Source: Dickeya zeae NCPPB 2538
GTDB lineage: Bacteria; Pseudomonadota; Gammaproteobacteria; Enterobacterales; Enterobacteriaceae
Length of the DNA: 64,000 nucleotides
Assembly: GCF_000406165.1 (NCBI RefSeq)
Contig: NZ_CM001977.1
Span: 1,928,024 to 1,992,023, forward strand
Direction of reading: 5' to 3'
The translations under genes and the position numbers were made by a program. Below the pieces are notes generated by a model. That model saw nothing but the letters and a program-made list of their open reading frames with translations, ran no database searches and was not told the origin of the DNA. Shown here in pieces: positions 8,447-17,785 of the stretch; position 1 is the stretch's first letter, and every line of letters starts with the position of its first letter.

Positions 8447-9856
8447 ATGACCTCTTTGCACGCGACCTCCCCGATAACCCTGACGCTGGCCCGCTTTGCC
8501 TGCCAGCTTACGCCAGAGACGATCCCTGCGGTCTGGCGGCGAAAAATCCTGCTGCATCTGCTGGATGCGCTGGGCTGCGGCGTCGCCGGGTTGGAGAGCG
8601 AGGTGTTTTTGCAAGCGCAACGCATGGCGCGTCAGCAATATGCGGCGGGAACATCGCCGGTGCTGGGAAGCCGGGATGGGCTGTCGGCGCTGGGAGCCGC
8701 ATTTGTCAATTCGGTGGCGATGAACGCGCTGGATTATGACGATGGGTTTGAACGAGAGGGGCGTGGTATGGGGCACCCTGGCGCGACGTTGGTGGCAGCG
8801 GCATTGGCCGCATTGGACGGACGGCGCATATCCGGCGCGCAGTTGTTATGTGCGCTGGTCGCCGCCTGGGAAATCAACGGCCGCGTGATCCTGTCTCAGC
8901 AACCCAGCCCGGAACGTTTTCAGCAGGTGTACGGCGTGTGCCAGCATCAGTCGCTCGGTGCGGCGGTTGCATTCGGTCTGCTCTGCGGCTGCGATGCCGC
9001 CGGGCTGGAGAACGCTATCGGGCTGGCGGCATCGTTGACCCCACTACCGGGACTACACAAGTACAACTGGCAGCAGCGGCCGCTGGTGGCGTTGAAGGAT
9101 TACAACGCACCGGCGACGGAAGCCGGGGTGCGCGGGGTGCTGCTGCACCGGGAAGGTATCATCGGGCCGCGCGATGTGCTGGCAGGAGATCAGGGGTTCT
9201 GGCGCATGGCAGGCTCTGACCAATGTGATGCCTCCCTACTGGTTGATGGACTGGGGGACGTGTGGCGATTGCGCCATGCCAGTATCAAACGCTATCCGGT
9301 TTGCCGTTGGATGCACACAGCACTGGCGGCGTTTGAGCAACTGCTGTCGCAGCAGGCGCTGTCGCCGGAGCGGATCACGCAGGTTCAGGTCATTGGTAGC
9401 CGAACGTTGGTAGCGCAATTCGCCGATACGCAGGTGTTGAGCGAAACCGATGCCCAGTTCAGCGTACCGCTGGCGTTGGCCTGTCTGGCCTACGGCATTC
9501 CCCGACAGAACTGGAGCGACGCGACCACGCGGCAGAGTGCGACATTGCTGGCGTTTGCCCGGCGGGTCGAGTTAGTGGTGGATAACGAATTGGAACAGTT
9601 GATGGCGGTACAGCGGCGGCCTGTCAGCCGGGTGAGGGTGAACGTTGACGGGCAGTGGTTGAACGCGCCGACAGTGGATTATCCGCCGGGGTGTGAAGAG
9701 AACCCGATGGCAGACGCAGAGATTGTGCGCAAGTGCCGCGACAATCTGTCGCGGCGACTGGGGGATAGCGAGAGCGAGCGCCTGATTGATGCGCTGCTCA
9801 GTCTGGAGCGCCAGCCGGATGCAAGGGCGCTGCTGGCACCACTGTTTGCCGGTTGA
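8447..9856 (+). CDS. MmgE/PrpD family protein
   Basis: A 469-residue protein of the MmgE/PrpD superfamily, which includes 2-methylcitrate dehydratase PrpD and cis-aconitate decarboxylase. Typical features are AFVNSVAMNALDYDDGFEREGRGMGHPGATLVAAALA near 85-120 and, in the C-terminal half, RHASIKRYPVCRWMHTALAA. There are no prp genes nearby, so a methylcitrate role is unlikely. The position between sulfur-amino-acid genes and an amino-acid binding protein suggests action on a related substrate (inference). It ends 17 bases from the convergent binding-protein gene. The reaction is unknown. Confidence 0.82.
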   Translation: MTSLHATSPITLTLARFACQLTPETIPAVWRRKILLHLLDALGCGVAGLESEVFLQAQRMARQQYAAGTSPVLGSRDGLSALGAAFVNSVAMNALDYDDGFEREGRGMGHPGATLVAAALAALDGRRISGAQLLCALVAAWEINGRVILSQQPSPERFQQVYGVCQHQSLGAAVAFGLLCGCDAAGLENAIGLAASLTPLPGLHKYNWQQRPLVALKDYNAPATEAGVRGVLLHREGIIGPRDVLAGDQGFWRMAGSDQCDASLLVDGLGDVWRLRHASIKRYPVCRWMHTALAAFEQLLSQQALSPERITQVQVIGSRTLVAQFADTQVLSETDAQFSVPLALACLAYGIPRQNWSDATTRQSATLLAFARRVELVVDNELEQLMAVQRRPVSRVRVNVDGQWLNAPTVDYPPGCEENPMADAEIVRKCRDNLSRRLGDSESERLIDALLSLERQPDARALLAPLFAG

Positions 9857-9873
9857 CGTTCCCTTTTCGCCGG

Positions 9874-10704
9874 TTATTTCCACGCTTCGCGGAGCACTGG
9901 CGGTACCTTGCTGATGTCCACGCCGCGGGCTTTCAGTGCCTGCTCGTAGAACTGCTGAATCTGGCCGGATTGATAGAGCTTAGCGAATTCGTCGTTGAGG
10001 AACTGATGGAAGGTTGGGTCGCTTTCCTTACGGATAGCGCCGCTGGTACTGACCGCCACGATGGGTTTTGGCAGGATCAGGTTACCCTTGCCGACTTTAG
10101 CCTGTTGCAACGCCAGCGCTGGATGGAAATAGGACAACGCGTCTACCCGACCGGCATAAAATGCCGCCACGCCTTCATCCATGTTGGGGAAACGCACCAG
10201 TTGCGCTTTCGGCAGATTTTTGGTCAGCAGCAAATCCGGGCTGGAGCCCAGCGTGACGCCGATTTTGATATCCGGCCTGTTGAGGTCTTCCCAGTCGGTG
10301 ACATTGATGCCATCGCGCACCAGTACCCCCTGGGCATACCAAAAGAAAGGCTGCTCCGGAAAATCGACCGCTTTTTTGCGCTCGTCAGTGGGGTCAAGTA
10401 CCAGCATGGTATCGATCTGGCCGGTTTGCAGGGCGGCGACCGCGTTGCCCCAGGTGGTTTCTACCGCCACCAGCTTGACCCCAAGGTCTTTCGCCAGCAC
10501 CTTACCAACCTGATAGCCGATGCCATCCCATTCGCCGGTTGCCGCGTTCTTGAAATACCAGGGTTCGCCCTGCGCTACGCCGATACGCAGTTCGCCGGTT
10601 TGTTTGATGTGCTGCCAGGTGGAGGTTGGCGTTTCGGCCTGAACCAGCCAGGGTGCGGCGACCAGCGCCAGCGCGGCAATCATGTTGCGAAAAGATAACG
10701 TCAT
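9874..10704 (-). CDS. Periplasmic amino-acid-binding protein of an ABC transporter
   Basis: A 276-residue extracellular solute-binding protein family 3 member. A signal peptide is visible (MTLSFRNMIAALALVAAPWL, cleaved after VQA near residue 23). The mature part begins with a family 3 pattern, ELRIGVAQGEPWYFKNAATG, and later shows GYQVGKVLAKDLGVKLVAVE and IDTMLVLDPTDERKKAVDF. It would deliver substrate to the permeases encoded at 4033-5387, although it is transcribed separately. It faces the MmgE/PrpD gene end to end. No substrate can be named from sequence. Confidence 0.9.
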   Translation of the reverse strand: MTLSFRNMIAALALVAAPWLVQAETPTSTWQHIKQTGELRIGVAQGEPWYFKNAATGEWDGIGYQVGKVLAKDLGVKLVAVETTWGNAVAALQTGQIDTMLVLDPTDERKKAVDFPEQPFFWYAQGVLVRDGINVTDWEDLNRPDIKIGVTLGSSPDLLLTKNLPKAQLVRFPNMDEGVAAFYAGRVDALSYFHPALALQQAKVGKGNLILPKPIVAVSTSGAIRKESDPTFHQFLNDEFAKLYQSGQIQQFYEQALKARGVDISKVPPVLREAWK

Positions 10705-11028
10705 AATGTCCCCGTGTGTGAATGGTTAAGCGCCTGAATCAGCGGGGATGTTACGTGTCAGTGTGGGCCTGGCTACGCTGCCCATCCCCCGATAAAACCA
10801 GGCGTTGGATTAATCAATAAATAAAAGGTGAACACCGTGTACACCATCAGCTAATTTCATAAATAATGCTTTAATATCATTAACATGGTGGAGGCGTGCT
10901 TAGGCAGTATTGCAGGAAATCGGTGCGACATTAAATGCGAAGAATGACAGAGCTTATGCGCAAGGCGGAAAATGGAAGTCATGACATAAGGCGGGCATCG
11001 CCCGCCATAGTGAGACCGGGATTATCGG
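10705..11028. other. Intergenic region: binding-protein promoter and chemoreceptor terminator
   Basis: The 324 bases between two minus-strand genes hold an AT-rich stretch at about 10800-10890 that is likely to carry the binding-protein promoter, and a terminator hairpin at its right end. No open frame of note. Confidence 0.5.
10990..11006 (-). terminator. Hairpin after the first chemoreceptor gene
   Basis: A perfect 7-base stem (GGCGGGC / GCCCGCC) with a 3-base loop lies 23 bases past the chemoreceptor stop. The following minus-strand bases (TTATGTC) form only a weak U tract. Confidence 0.5.
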
Positions 11029-12984
11029 CTAGAACGATTCCCACTCATTTTTTGCAGCAGACGAATGAGATCCCGTCGTTGCAGTGGCCAGCATCAGCGG
11101 TTTTTTAGCGCCGAGTGTGCCGGTGGCGTGATGGGTAACGCGGTGGGTGTCGCCATCACCGAGGCGGAAAATCGACACCGCCTGTTCCAGTGCCTGAGCC
11201 TGCTCTTCCAGTGAGTTAGCTGCCGCAGACGATTGCTCCACCAGCGCGGCGTTTTGCTGGGTGGTGGCGTCCATTTCGGCGACGGCGCTTGAGATCTGGT
11301 TAATCCCTCGGCTCTGCTCATCAGACGCGGAAGCAATTTCTCCCATAATGTCATGGACATGGGAGATAGAACGAATGATCTCATCCATCGTCTTACCGGC
11401 ACTTTCCACCTGGGTGGAACCGGTATTCACCCGGGTGACTGACTCGTTGATCAGGCTTTCGATCTCTTTGGCGGCCTGCGCGCTGCGCTGGGCCAGACTG
11501 CGTACTTCGCCCGCCACTACAGCAAAACCACGGCCCTGTTCACCGGCACGCGCGGCTTCCACCGCGGCATTCAGCGCCAGAATATTGGTCTGGAAAGCGA
11601 TACCGTTGATAACCGAAGTGATTTCGGAAATACGCCGGGAACTGGTGGCGATTTCATTCATGGTGCTCACCACGTTGGTGACGATGTCACCGCCTTTAGT
11701 GGCGTTATTGGCGGCGTCGGCGGCCAGTTGTGAGGCGTGATGCGCGTTATCGGCGTTCTGCTTCACCGTGGAGGTTAACTGCTCCATGCTGGCGGCGGTT
11801 TCCACCACGGCGGCAGATTGCTGCTCAGTACGTGAGGAGAGATCAGTGTTACCGGCCGCGATTTCCGATGCGGCAGACGCCACATTATTTACGCCTTCAC
11901 GAATGCGTCCTATCATGTCGCGCAGTTTATGGTTCATCTGGTTCATTGCCGTCATCAACTGGCCCAGCTCGTCGCGCCGGTTGACGCTAATGGTGGCGGT
12001 CAGGTCACCCTGGGCAATCTGCTCGGCCATCGACAGGCTTTGACGCAATGGCTGCGTAATCAATAAGGTGATGCGCCAGGCTAGTAACACGCCGATGGCG
12101 ATAATCGCCAGGCCGATAACCCACTGCTCGTATTGAGACTGACGGGTAATGTCATCAACCTTGGTTAATTGTGCCTGATAAAGCTGTGTCGTTGCCTGAT
12201 TCAGCACCAGCGCGATATCCGCCATACGCTGAGAGGCCGTGTTTTCCTCCTGATACGCGGTCATATAAAGGCTGACATCTCTGTCGTAGGTGGCGAACAC
12301 CTGCCAGGCCTGATTCAGCCACGCCTGTTGTTCTGCATCGTACTGTGGCAGAGCCTGTGTGAGGGTGTGCTGAGCTGTGGCCAGTGCCTTGCGAAGTGCG
12401 GCTTCGTTTTCGCCGGAGGGGGCTAACGTCAGCTCATGTGCGGCATCTTTAATGCCAGACAGTGCCTCATGGATGTATAAAAACTCCAGCCGTAATTCCA
12501 GTGGCAACATGGCACTGTCGAATTGTCTGCGCAAGGTATCCACAACATTGCCGACAGCGCCCTGTGATAATTTTTGGCTAACCGCATCACGTTTTTGGCT
12601 GGCGATGAGCACGTTGCCCCGTGCCGTATTATATTCCTTGCTGGCCTGAGTTATTTTATCCAGCAGAATACGGGTATCGGCATCCCATTTCAGCGTTTCT
12701 GCTGTGTTCAGTAATTGCGTTATTTTATTCAGCAATTCGCTATTTTTATTTAGGGCAGCATAATCGTGGGTATATTGAAAACGCAGACGCTCGCGTCTGG
12801 CCTCTTCCAGATTGCTATTGATGCTATTACTTATAATCGATTTTTGTGAATAGGCGTCAATATTACGAAAGCCATTTATTCCAGACAGCATGATGATAAT
12901 GGCCATGAGCAAGAGTAGCCCAAACCCCAGAGCCAGCTTTACGCCGACCTTGAAATTGTTATAAGCACCAAAAACAGTATTCAT
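11029..12984 (-). CDS. Methyl-accepting chemotaxis protein (first paralogue)
   Basis: An inner-membrane chemoreceptor of about 651 residues. TM1 is near residues 15-37 and TM2 near 290-312 (WVIGLAIIAIGVLLAW). Between them is a periplasmic four-helix ligand domain, and after TM2 come a HAMP domain and a long signalling coiled coil. The hairpin tip that binds CheA/CheW reads AARAGEQGRGFAVVAGEVRS. The protein ends in EWESF, a match to the xWxxF pentapeptide that tethers CheR/CheB. The ATG at 12984 has AGGA about 8 bases upstream; the longer frame to 13047 lacks such a site. The ligand is unknown. Confidence 0.93.
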   Translation of the reverse strand: MNTVFGAYNNFKVGVKLALGFGLLLLMAIIIMLSGINGFRNIDAYSQKSIISNSINSNLEEARRERLRFQYTHDYAALNKNSELLNKITQLLNTAETLKWDADTRILLDKITQASKEYNTARGNVLIASQKRDAVSQKLSQGAVGNVVDTLRRQFDSAMLPLELRLEFLYIHEALSGIKDAAHELTLAPSGENEAALRKALATAQHTLTQALPQYDAEQQAWLNQAWQVFATYDRDVSLYMTAYQEENTASQRMADIALVLNQATTQLYQAQLTKVDDITRQSQYEQWVIGLAIIAIGVLLAWRITLLITQPLRQSLSMAEQIAQGDLTATISVNRRDELGQLMTAMNQMNHKLRDMIGRIREGVNNVASAASEIAAGNTDLSSRTEQQSAAVVETAASMEQLTSTVKQNADNAHHASQLAADAANNATKGGDIVTNVVSTMNEIATSSRRISEITSVINGIAFQTNILALNAAVEAARAGEQGRGFAVVAGEVRSLAQRSAQAAKEIESLINESVTRVNTGSTQVESAGKTMDEIIRSISHVHDIMGEIASASDEQSRGINQISSAVAEMDATTQQNAALVEQSSAAANSLEEQAQALEQAVSIFRLGDGDTHRVTHHATGTLGAKKPLMLATATTGSHSSAAKNEWESF

Positions 12985-13546
12985 TGGTCCTTCCTTTCTT
13001 GATTTGCCAGAGAAATGATGAGGAAAAAACCGATTTGAATAATTCAATAATGAACGCTTCAGAACCTCAGTGCTGAAGCTGTGTTTTATTATTATGGCTG
13101 CACTAGTCTGTCATTGTTACTGTGAGTGAGTCGCTCTATCAGCAGACGATTACGGCCCGAAACTCATGGCTGATGCATCTCACAGGGGAGGGTAATGTAA
13201 TAACTACACTTTTATAACATAGTATTAAAAAGTGATTTTATCAATGGATTACTGAAAAATGAGATATCGATTATTGATGGCTGATGCCTCATCCATTTTT
13301 TGGGGTATTTTCAAATGGAATACCTAAAAAAGTAATAATGGGCGTGACAATACGCAGTGATAATCTTTACGTTGCGTCGTGAGTAGCACCATTTTAATGC
13401 CAAAAATACGTGGTGGGAAAATCAGTGCAGGGAGAAAGCAGAATCTAAACACAGCATGGCGGTTTATTGCCATGCTGTGTGGTGTGTACCAACAATCGTC
13501 GTGATCAAACGTAGTAAAAATTAACCGACGCTGTTATCAAAACGGA
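12985..13546. other. Intergenic region between the two chemoreceptor genes
   Basis: About 560 AT-rich bases upstream of the first receptor gene and downstream of the second. Only the hairpin at 13449-13480 stands out. A flagellar sigma-28 type promoter was looked for and not convincingly found. Confidence 0.5.
13449..13480 (-). terminator. Long hairpin after the second chemoreceptor gene
   Basis: A perfect 12-base stem (ACACAGCATGGC / GCCATGCTGTGT) with an 8-base loop lies about 67 bases past the stop codon of the second chemoreceptor. On the minus strand it is followed by TTTAGATT, a weak U tract. Confidence 0.55.
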
Positions 13547-15520
13547 TTAGAACGACTCCCAGTCATCTTTGGTTGAGGTTGATGAAGGTTTCACCGTAGC
13601 AGACGCTTTGGTCGTTGATTTCCCCAACATTAATGGCGTTTTGGTGCTGGTTGTGTTGCGTTGTCTTGCCGGTGAGACCATAGCACTGTCATGGCTGGTC
13701 CGGAAAAACGACACCGCGTGCTCCAGCACCTGGGCCTGCTCTTCCAGTGAATTGGCCGCTGCGGAAGATTGCTCCACCAGCGCGGCGTTTTGCTGGGTGG
13801 TGGCATCCATTTCGGAGACAGCGGTAGAGATCTGGTTGATGCCACGGCTCTGCTCATCAGAGGCGGAGGCAATCTCATCCATGATGTCATGCACATGGGA
13901 GATGGAACGGATGATTTCATCCATTGTCTTACCGGCGTTTTCCACCTGGGTGGAACCGGTGTTCACCCGGGTGACTGACTCGTTGATCAGCGTTTCGATC
14001 TCTTTAGCGGCCTGCGCACTACGCTGGGCCAGACTGCGCACTTCGCCTGCTACCACGGCGAAGCCCCGGCCCTGTTCACCAGCACGCGCGGCTTCCACCG
14101 CGGCGTTCAGCGCCAGAATATTGGTCTGGAAAGCAATGCCGTTGATAACCGAGGTGATTTCGGAAATACGCCGGGAACTGACGGCGATTTCATTCATGGT
14201 GCTCACCACGGTAGTGACGATTTCACCGCCGCGGGTCGCATTAGCGGAAGCATCGGCAGCCAGCTGTGAGGCGTGATGCGCATTATCGGCGTTCTGTTTC
14301 ACTGTGGAGGTTAGCTGCTCCATACTGGCGGCGGTTTCCACCACGGCGGCAGACTGCTGCTCGGTACGTGAGGAAAGGTCGGTGTTACCAGCGGCAATTT
14401 CCGATGCGGCCGACGCCACGTTGCTCACCCCTTCACGAATTTCACCGATCATCTCACGCAGTTTATGGTTCATGGCTGCCATTGCGGACATCAACATCCC
14501 CAGCTCATCGCGGCGAACAACGGTGATAGAGGCCGTCAGGTCACCCTGGGCAATCCGTTCAGCTATCGACAGGCTCTGGTGCAGCGGACGGGTAATCTGC
14601 AACGTGATACGCCAGGCCATCAGGACCCCTATAGCGATAATCACCAGACCGGTCAGCAACAATTGCCACTGTGAACTGGCGGTGGTGCTGCTGACCAGCG
14701 CTAACTGACCGGTGTATAAATCGTTGGAGGCGTTATCCAGAATCACGGCCGCACCGCTCATCGTGCTAGTGGCGGCGCTTTCATTACGGAAAGCAGCCAT
14801 GTACTCGTCAATGTAGCCGTTATAGGCGGAAAAGAAACGCCAGGCCTGATTCAACCAGCTTTGTTGTTCCGTACTGAATTTCGGCAGGCTTTGAGTGAAT
14901 GCGGCCTGTGCGCTGGTAAGGGCTTTACGCAGGTTGGATTCAGTTTGTGCGGAAGGTGTCAGCAGCAACTCATGCGCTGTATCGCGGATATCTGCAAGCT
15001 GTTCGTACAGCGTGATAAATTCCAGCCGTAACTCCGGTGCCTGCGTACTGGCACTGAATTGGGTGCGTAGTGTACTCAGTACACTGGCGCTGCTGTCCCG
15101 GTTGAATTTTTGCGCCACGGCATCACGCTGCTTGCTGGCGTTTATCAGCGCCTCTCGTCCTGGTACATAGACGTTATAGGCGGTATTGAGTTGATCCAGT
15201 AGCTTACGTGCACTAGGCCTCCAGGTGTACTGGTTGGTCTGCTTCAGTGACTCGCCTACTTTTGCCATCAGGTCGCCGACTTTATCCATTGCACTGTAGT
15301 CATGGGTATATTGGAAATTGAGGCGGGCGCGTCTGGCATCGTTCAGATTATTATTAATGTCATTACTGATAATGGATTTGTTGACGTAAGCGTCAATACT
15401 ACGAAAATTATTAACCCCGGATAGCGTGATAAAGGCGGACATAACTAAAATGAGTCCAAACCCTATTGCCAGTTTAATACCAACCTTCAGATTGTTATAG
15501 GTATGCATAATTGTATCCAT
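13547..15520 (-). CDS. Methyl-accepting chemotaxis protein (second paralogue)
   Basis: A chemoreceptor of about 657 residues with the same layout as its neighbour: TM1, helical periplasmic domain, TM2 near residue 285-310, HAMP, signalling domain with AARAGEQGRGFAVVAGEVRS, and a C-terminal DWESF tether for CheR/CheB. The signalling half is nearly identical to the first paralogue, while the periplasmic halves diverge, which points to tandem duplication followed by ligand-domain change. The ATG at 15520 has AGGAAACC just upstream. A perfect CRP core site lies about 120 bases upstream. Which compound it senses cannot be read from sequence. Confidence 0.93.
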   Translation of the reverse strand: MDTIMHTYNNLKVGIKLAIGFGLILVMSAFITLSGVNNFRSIDAYVNKSIISNDINNNLNDARRARLNFQYTHDYSAMDKVGDLMAKVGESLKQTNQYTWRPSARKLLDQLNTAYNVYVPGREALINASKQRDAVAQKFNRDSSASVLSTLRTQFSASTQAPELRLEFITLYEQLADIRDTAHELLLTPSAQTESNLRKALTSAQAAFTQSLPKFSTEQQSWLNQAWRFFSAYNGYIDEYMAAFRNESAATSTMSGAAVILDNASNDLYTGQLALVSSTTASSQWQLLLTGLVIIAIGVLMAWRITLQITRPLHQSLSIAERIAQGDLTASITVVRRDELGMLMSAMAAMNHKLREMIGEIREGVSNVASAASEIAAGNTDLSSRTEQQSAAVVETAASMEQLTSTVKQNADNAHHASQLAADASANATRGGEIVTTVVSTMNEIAVSSRRISEITSVINGIAFQTNILALNAAVEAARAGEQGRGFAVVAGEVRSLAQRSAQAAKEIETLINESVTRVNTGSTQVENAGKTMDEIIRSISHVHDIMDEIASASDEQSRGINQISTAVSEMDATTQQNAALVEQSSAAANSLEEQAQVLEHAVSFFRTSHDSAMVSPARQRNTTSTKTPLMLGKSTTKASATVKPSSTSTKDDWESF

Positions 15521-16180
15521 CAAGGTTTCCTACAGAGCTAAATGTGTTGACAATACAAATCAACAGAGAATGTCCATCTGTTAACGTCCGTGTTTTTTCA
15601 TAAAGTACAGAGATGGGTTTCTTTCGCGAGGAGAAAAACGTGTGAATCTTATCACATTTTTTTAGAGAGTTAAACACTTGCTAACATAATGAAATCATAG
15701 GTTGTTTGTGTTTCTTATTCCAGTTTTGTTTTTTTCTACCGGTATTCTGTTCGCAGGTTGTTAAATGTTTTCGTGTACTAGTTAGATGATGTATTGATCG
15801 TGGTTTTATCTGCTCTCTTTTTCAAAAAATTATTTTTAAGTAGCCTGACTAAGTCATATTTTTTCATTTTGTTGTTGGTCGATAAAATAATGTGATTCTT
15901 CCGATAAAGAAAAAAATAATCAGGGAGAGGGCTGTCACTCTCATTTTGAAGTATGAAGGGTATGCACCCCGAATAATTCGGAACTGATAATATGCGCTAT
16001 ACAGTCTGCTATATAATGCGCTATCTCTCGCTATCGGCGGTAAGTGGGATTGGGCATGCGCATTCAGGTATGATCGAGAAGGGGATTCGCAGGATAAAGG
16101 CGCAGAATAAAGGCTGTGGTGAGAGAGCCCCGATGCTGTGCTGCCTGGCCGACTGGCTACACAGAACCGGGGCGCGGTTA
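15521..16180. other. AT-rich intergenic region upstream of the second chemoreceptor
   Basis: About 660 bases, very AT-rich at 15650-15960. It contains a CRP-like site at 15641-15656 and presumably the receptor promoter. The rest (15990-16180) is downstream of sbmA, with a short open frame at 15992-16318 that only shadows the sbmA 3' end. Nothing else was recognised. Confidence 0.5.
15641..15656. promoter_or_regulatory. CRP-cAMP binding site
   Basis: TGTGA-N6-TCACA is matched perfectly (TGTGAATCTTATCACA) and followed by a T run, as in the extended consensus. It lies about 120 bases upstream of the second chemoreceptor ATG, a position compatible with activation. CRP control is inferred from the site only. 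Confidence 0.6.
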
Positions 16181-17410
16181 TCAGACGCCGGACGTGGCAT
16201 CCGCCGCGTCGGTAACTATCGGCACGTCTTTAATCACCGATTCGAAGCTACGCAGACGTTTATAAATCGACATCAGCTCGACGATGGTGGTCCACGAGTT
16301 AATCAGGTATTGGAATGAGCTACGCACCTGATCGAACACGTTGGTTATCTGGTTCATCAGACCGAGTGTCAGACTACCGGCGACGATCGACGGCAGCAGC
16401 ATGATAATGCCGAACACATTGTCGGTTTGCAGATAGAGCACCCGTGCAATATTGAAATAGGTGTAGTGGAAATAGAGGCGGAAATAGTTTTTCCGTACGT
16501 TGGTGAACAGCTGTTTGACCGTCGGCGGTGTGGCACGGGTAGCGTCGTCTTCACCATAGACCAGCTCTTTACGATAGGCGGCTTCCACGCGCTGGTTGTT
16601 AAATTCCAGCCCCGGCAGTTTGATGCCGATAAACGCCAGCAAGCCCGTCCCTGCCAGCGACCAGACAATCGCGGCAATCACCAGACCGTAAGGCACTTCG
16701 CCAATCAACGGCAGGGTTTTGACATGAGATGAAAGGCTGACCAGCACCGGTAAAAAGGCTATCAACGTCATCAATGATTTCACCAGATCTACGCCCAGGC
16801 TTTCCACGGTGGAAGCAAAGCGCATGGTGTCTTCCTGAATACGTTGCGCGGCCCCTTCAATGTGGCGTAAGGATTGCCAGTGCGAAGAGTAGTAATCATT
16901 CATCGCAGTACGCCAGCGAAAGACATAATGGCTGACGAAAAAAAGGTGCATTACGCCTACGGTGACGGCCGTTAGCGCAATACCCAGGAAAATCAGCAAC
17001 TCTTTGTAAAACGCCTGAATCGTTACTGCGTTAGGGGCACTGAGCGCTTTTTGGATCAGGTCATAAAAAGGGCCATACCAGTCGTTTACCGCCACGCCGA
17101 TTTCCACCGAAAAGTAGGTGACGAAAATAATCAGTGAGGTTCCCAGGATAGACCAGCGTTGCCAGGGATGGGGACGTAATAGCGCCCAGGCCCCCGCGAA
17201 AAGGCAAACGCACAGCAGGTAATAACCGTAAAACCACAAAAAAGCGGGTGACAGGAACCGTGCGGCCCCGTGCGGCAACGGCTCGCTGATGTGCAGCAGG
17301 CTGTCACCCAGCGGGCGTCCCCAGCCATACCAAATGATCACTGCCACCAGCGACCAGATCAGCGCAGAAGAGAAAAACCACTTGGGATTGGGAAAAAACG
17401 ACTTGAACAT
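16181..17410 (-). CDS. sbmA: SbmA/BacA family peptide transporter
   Basis: An inner-membrane protein of 409 residues, close to the 406 of E. coli SbmA. The N-terminus MFKSFFPNPKWFFSSALIW and the DWYGPFYDLIQKAL segment near residue 112 are characteristic of the family. SbmA is a proton-driven homodimeric importer of proline-rich peptides, microcins and bleomycin. In plant-associated bacteria SbmA/BacA proteins can influence survival of host antimicrobial peptides, which fits the neighbourhood of virulence genes (inference). It is transcribed alone on the minus strand. Confidence 0.9.
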   Translation of the reverse strand: MFKSFFPNPKWFFSSALIWSLVAVIIWYGWGRPLGDSLLHISEPLPHGAARFLSPAFLWFYGYYLLCVCLFAGAWALLRPHPWQRWSILGTSLIIFVTYFSVEIGVAVNDWYGPFYDLIQKALSAPNAVTIQAFYKELLIFLGIALTAVTVGVMHLFFVSHYVFRWRTAMNDYYSSHWQSLRHIEGAAQRIQEDTMRFASTVESLGVDLVKSLMTLIAFLPVLVSLSSHVKTLPLIGEVPYGLVIAAIVWSLAGTGLLAFIGIKLPGLEFNNQRVEAAYRKELVYGEDDATRATPPTVKQLFTNVRKNYFRLYFHYTYFNIARVLYLQTDNVFGIIMLLPSIVAGSLTLGLMNQITNVFDQVRSSFQYLINSWTTIVELMSIYKRLRSFESVIKDVPIVTDAADATSGV

Positions 17411-17785
17411 AAGCGCACTTTGTATCCGTAACAGGAGAATAATTGCTGTAATAGCAAATATTTAACCTAAGTGCAGGATTATATTGAAACGATTTTTGAC
17501 GATGATGGCTTTTTCTTTACGCAGCCGTGCAGTGACAGGAAGCTTACCGTGGCACGACACACTCGACAGGCCGGTATCATTAGGGTGACCGGTTGGCTGA
17601 CTGCGGTGTGTCGACGAGGCTGACAGCGTTGTCAGGTCTTGATTGATGTTATCAGATTTTTTGGTGAAAACGGGTGTGTTAAAGTAGAACGCGATTTATT
17701 GCGAGTATCTCGTGTTTTCGTCACTTAAGAATAAAAATGCACCAATAGTGTGTCAGGTAGTTTATATGGGATGGAGGGATGGATT
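17411..17785. other. Divergent intergenic region between sbmA and a lipoprotein gene
   Basis: About 375 bases separating divergent genes. It must hold both promoters. The 17640-17750 part is AT-rich, but no convincing promoter or operator was recognised. Confidence 0.45.

Noticed and set aside
15992..16318. Plus-strand open frame of 108 codons
   Set aside because: It overlaps the sbmA 3' end antisense and has no ribosome site or family-like features.
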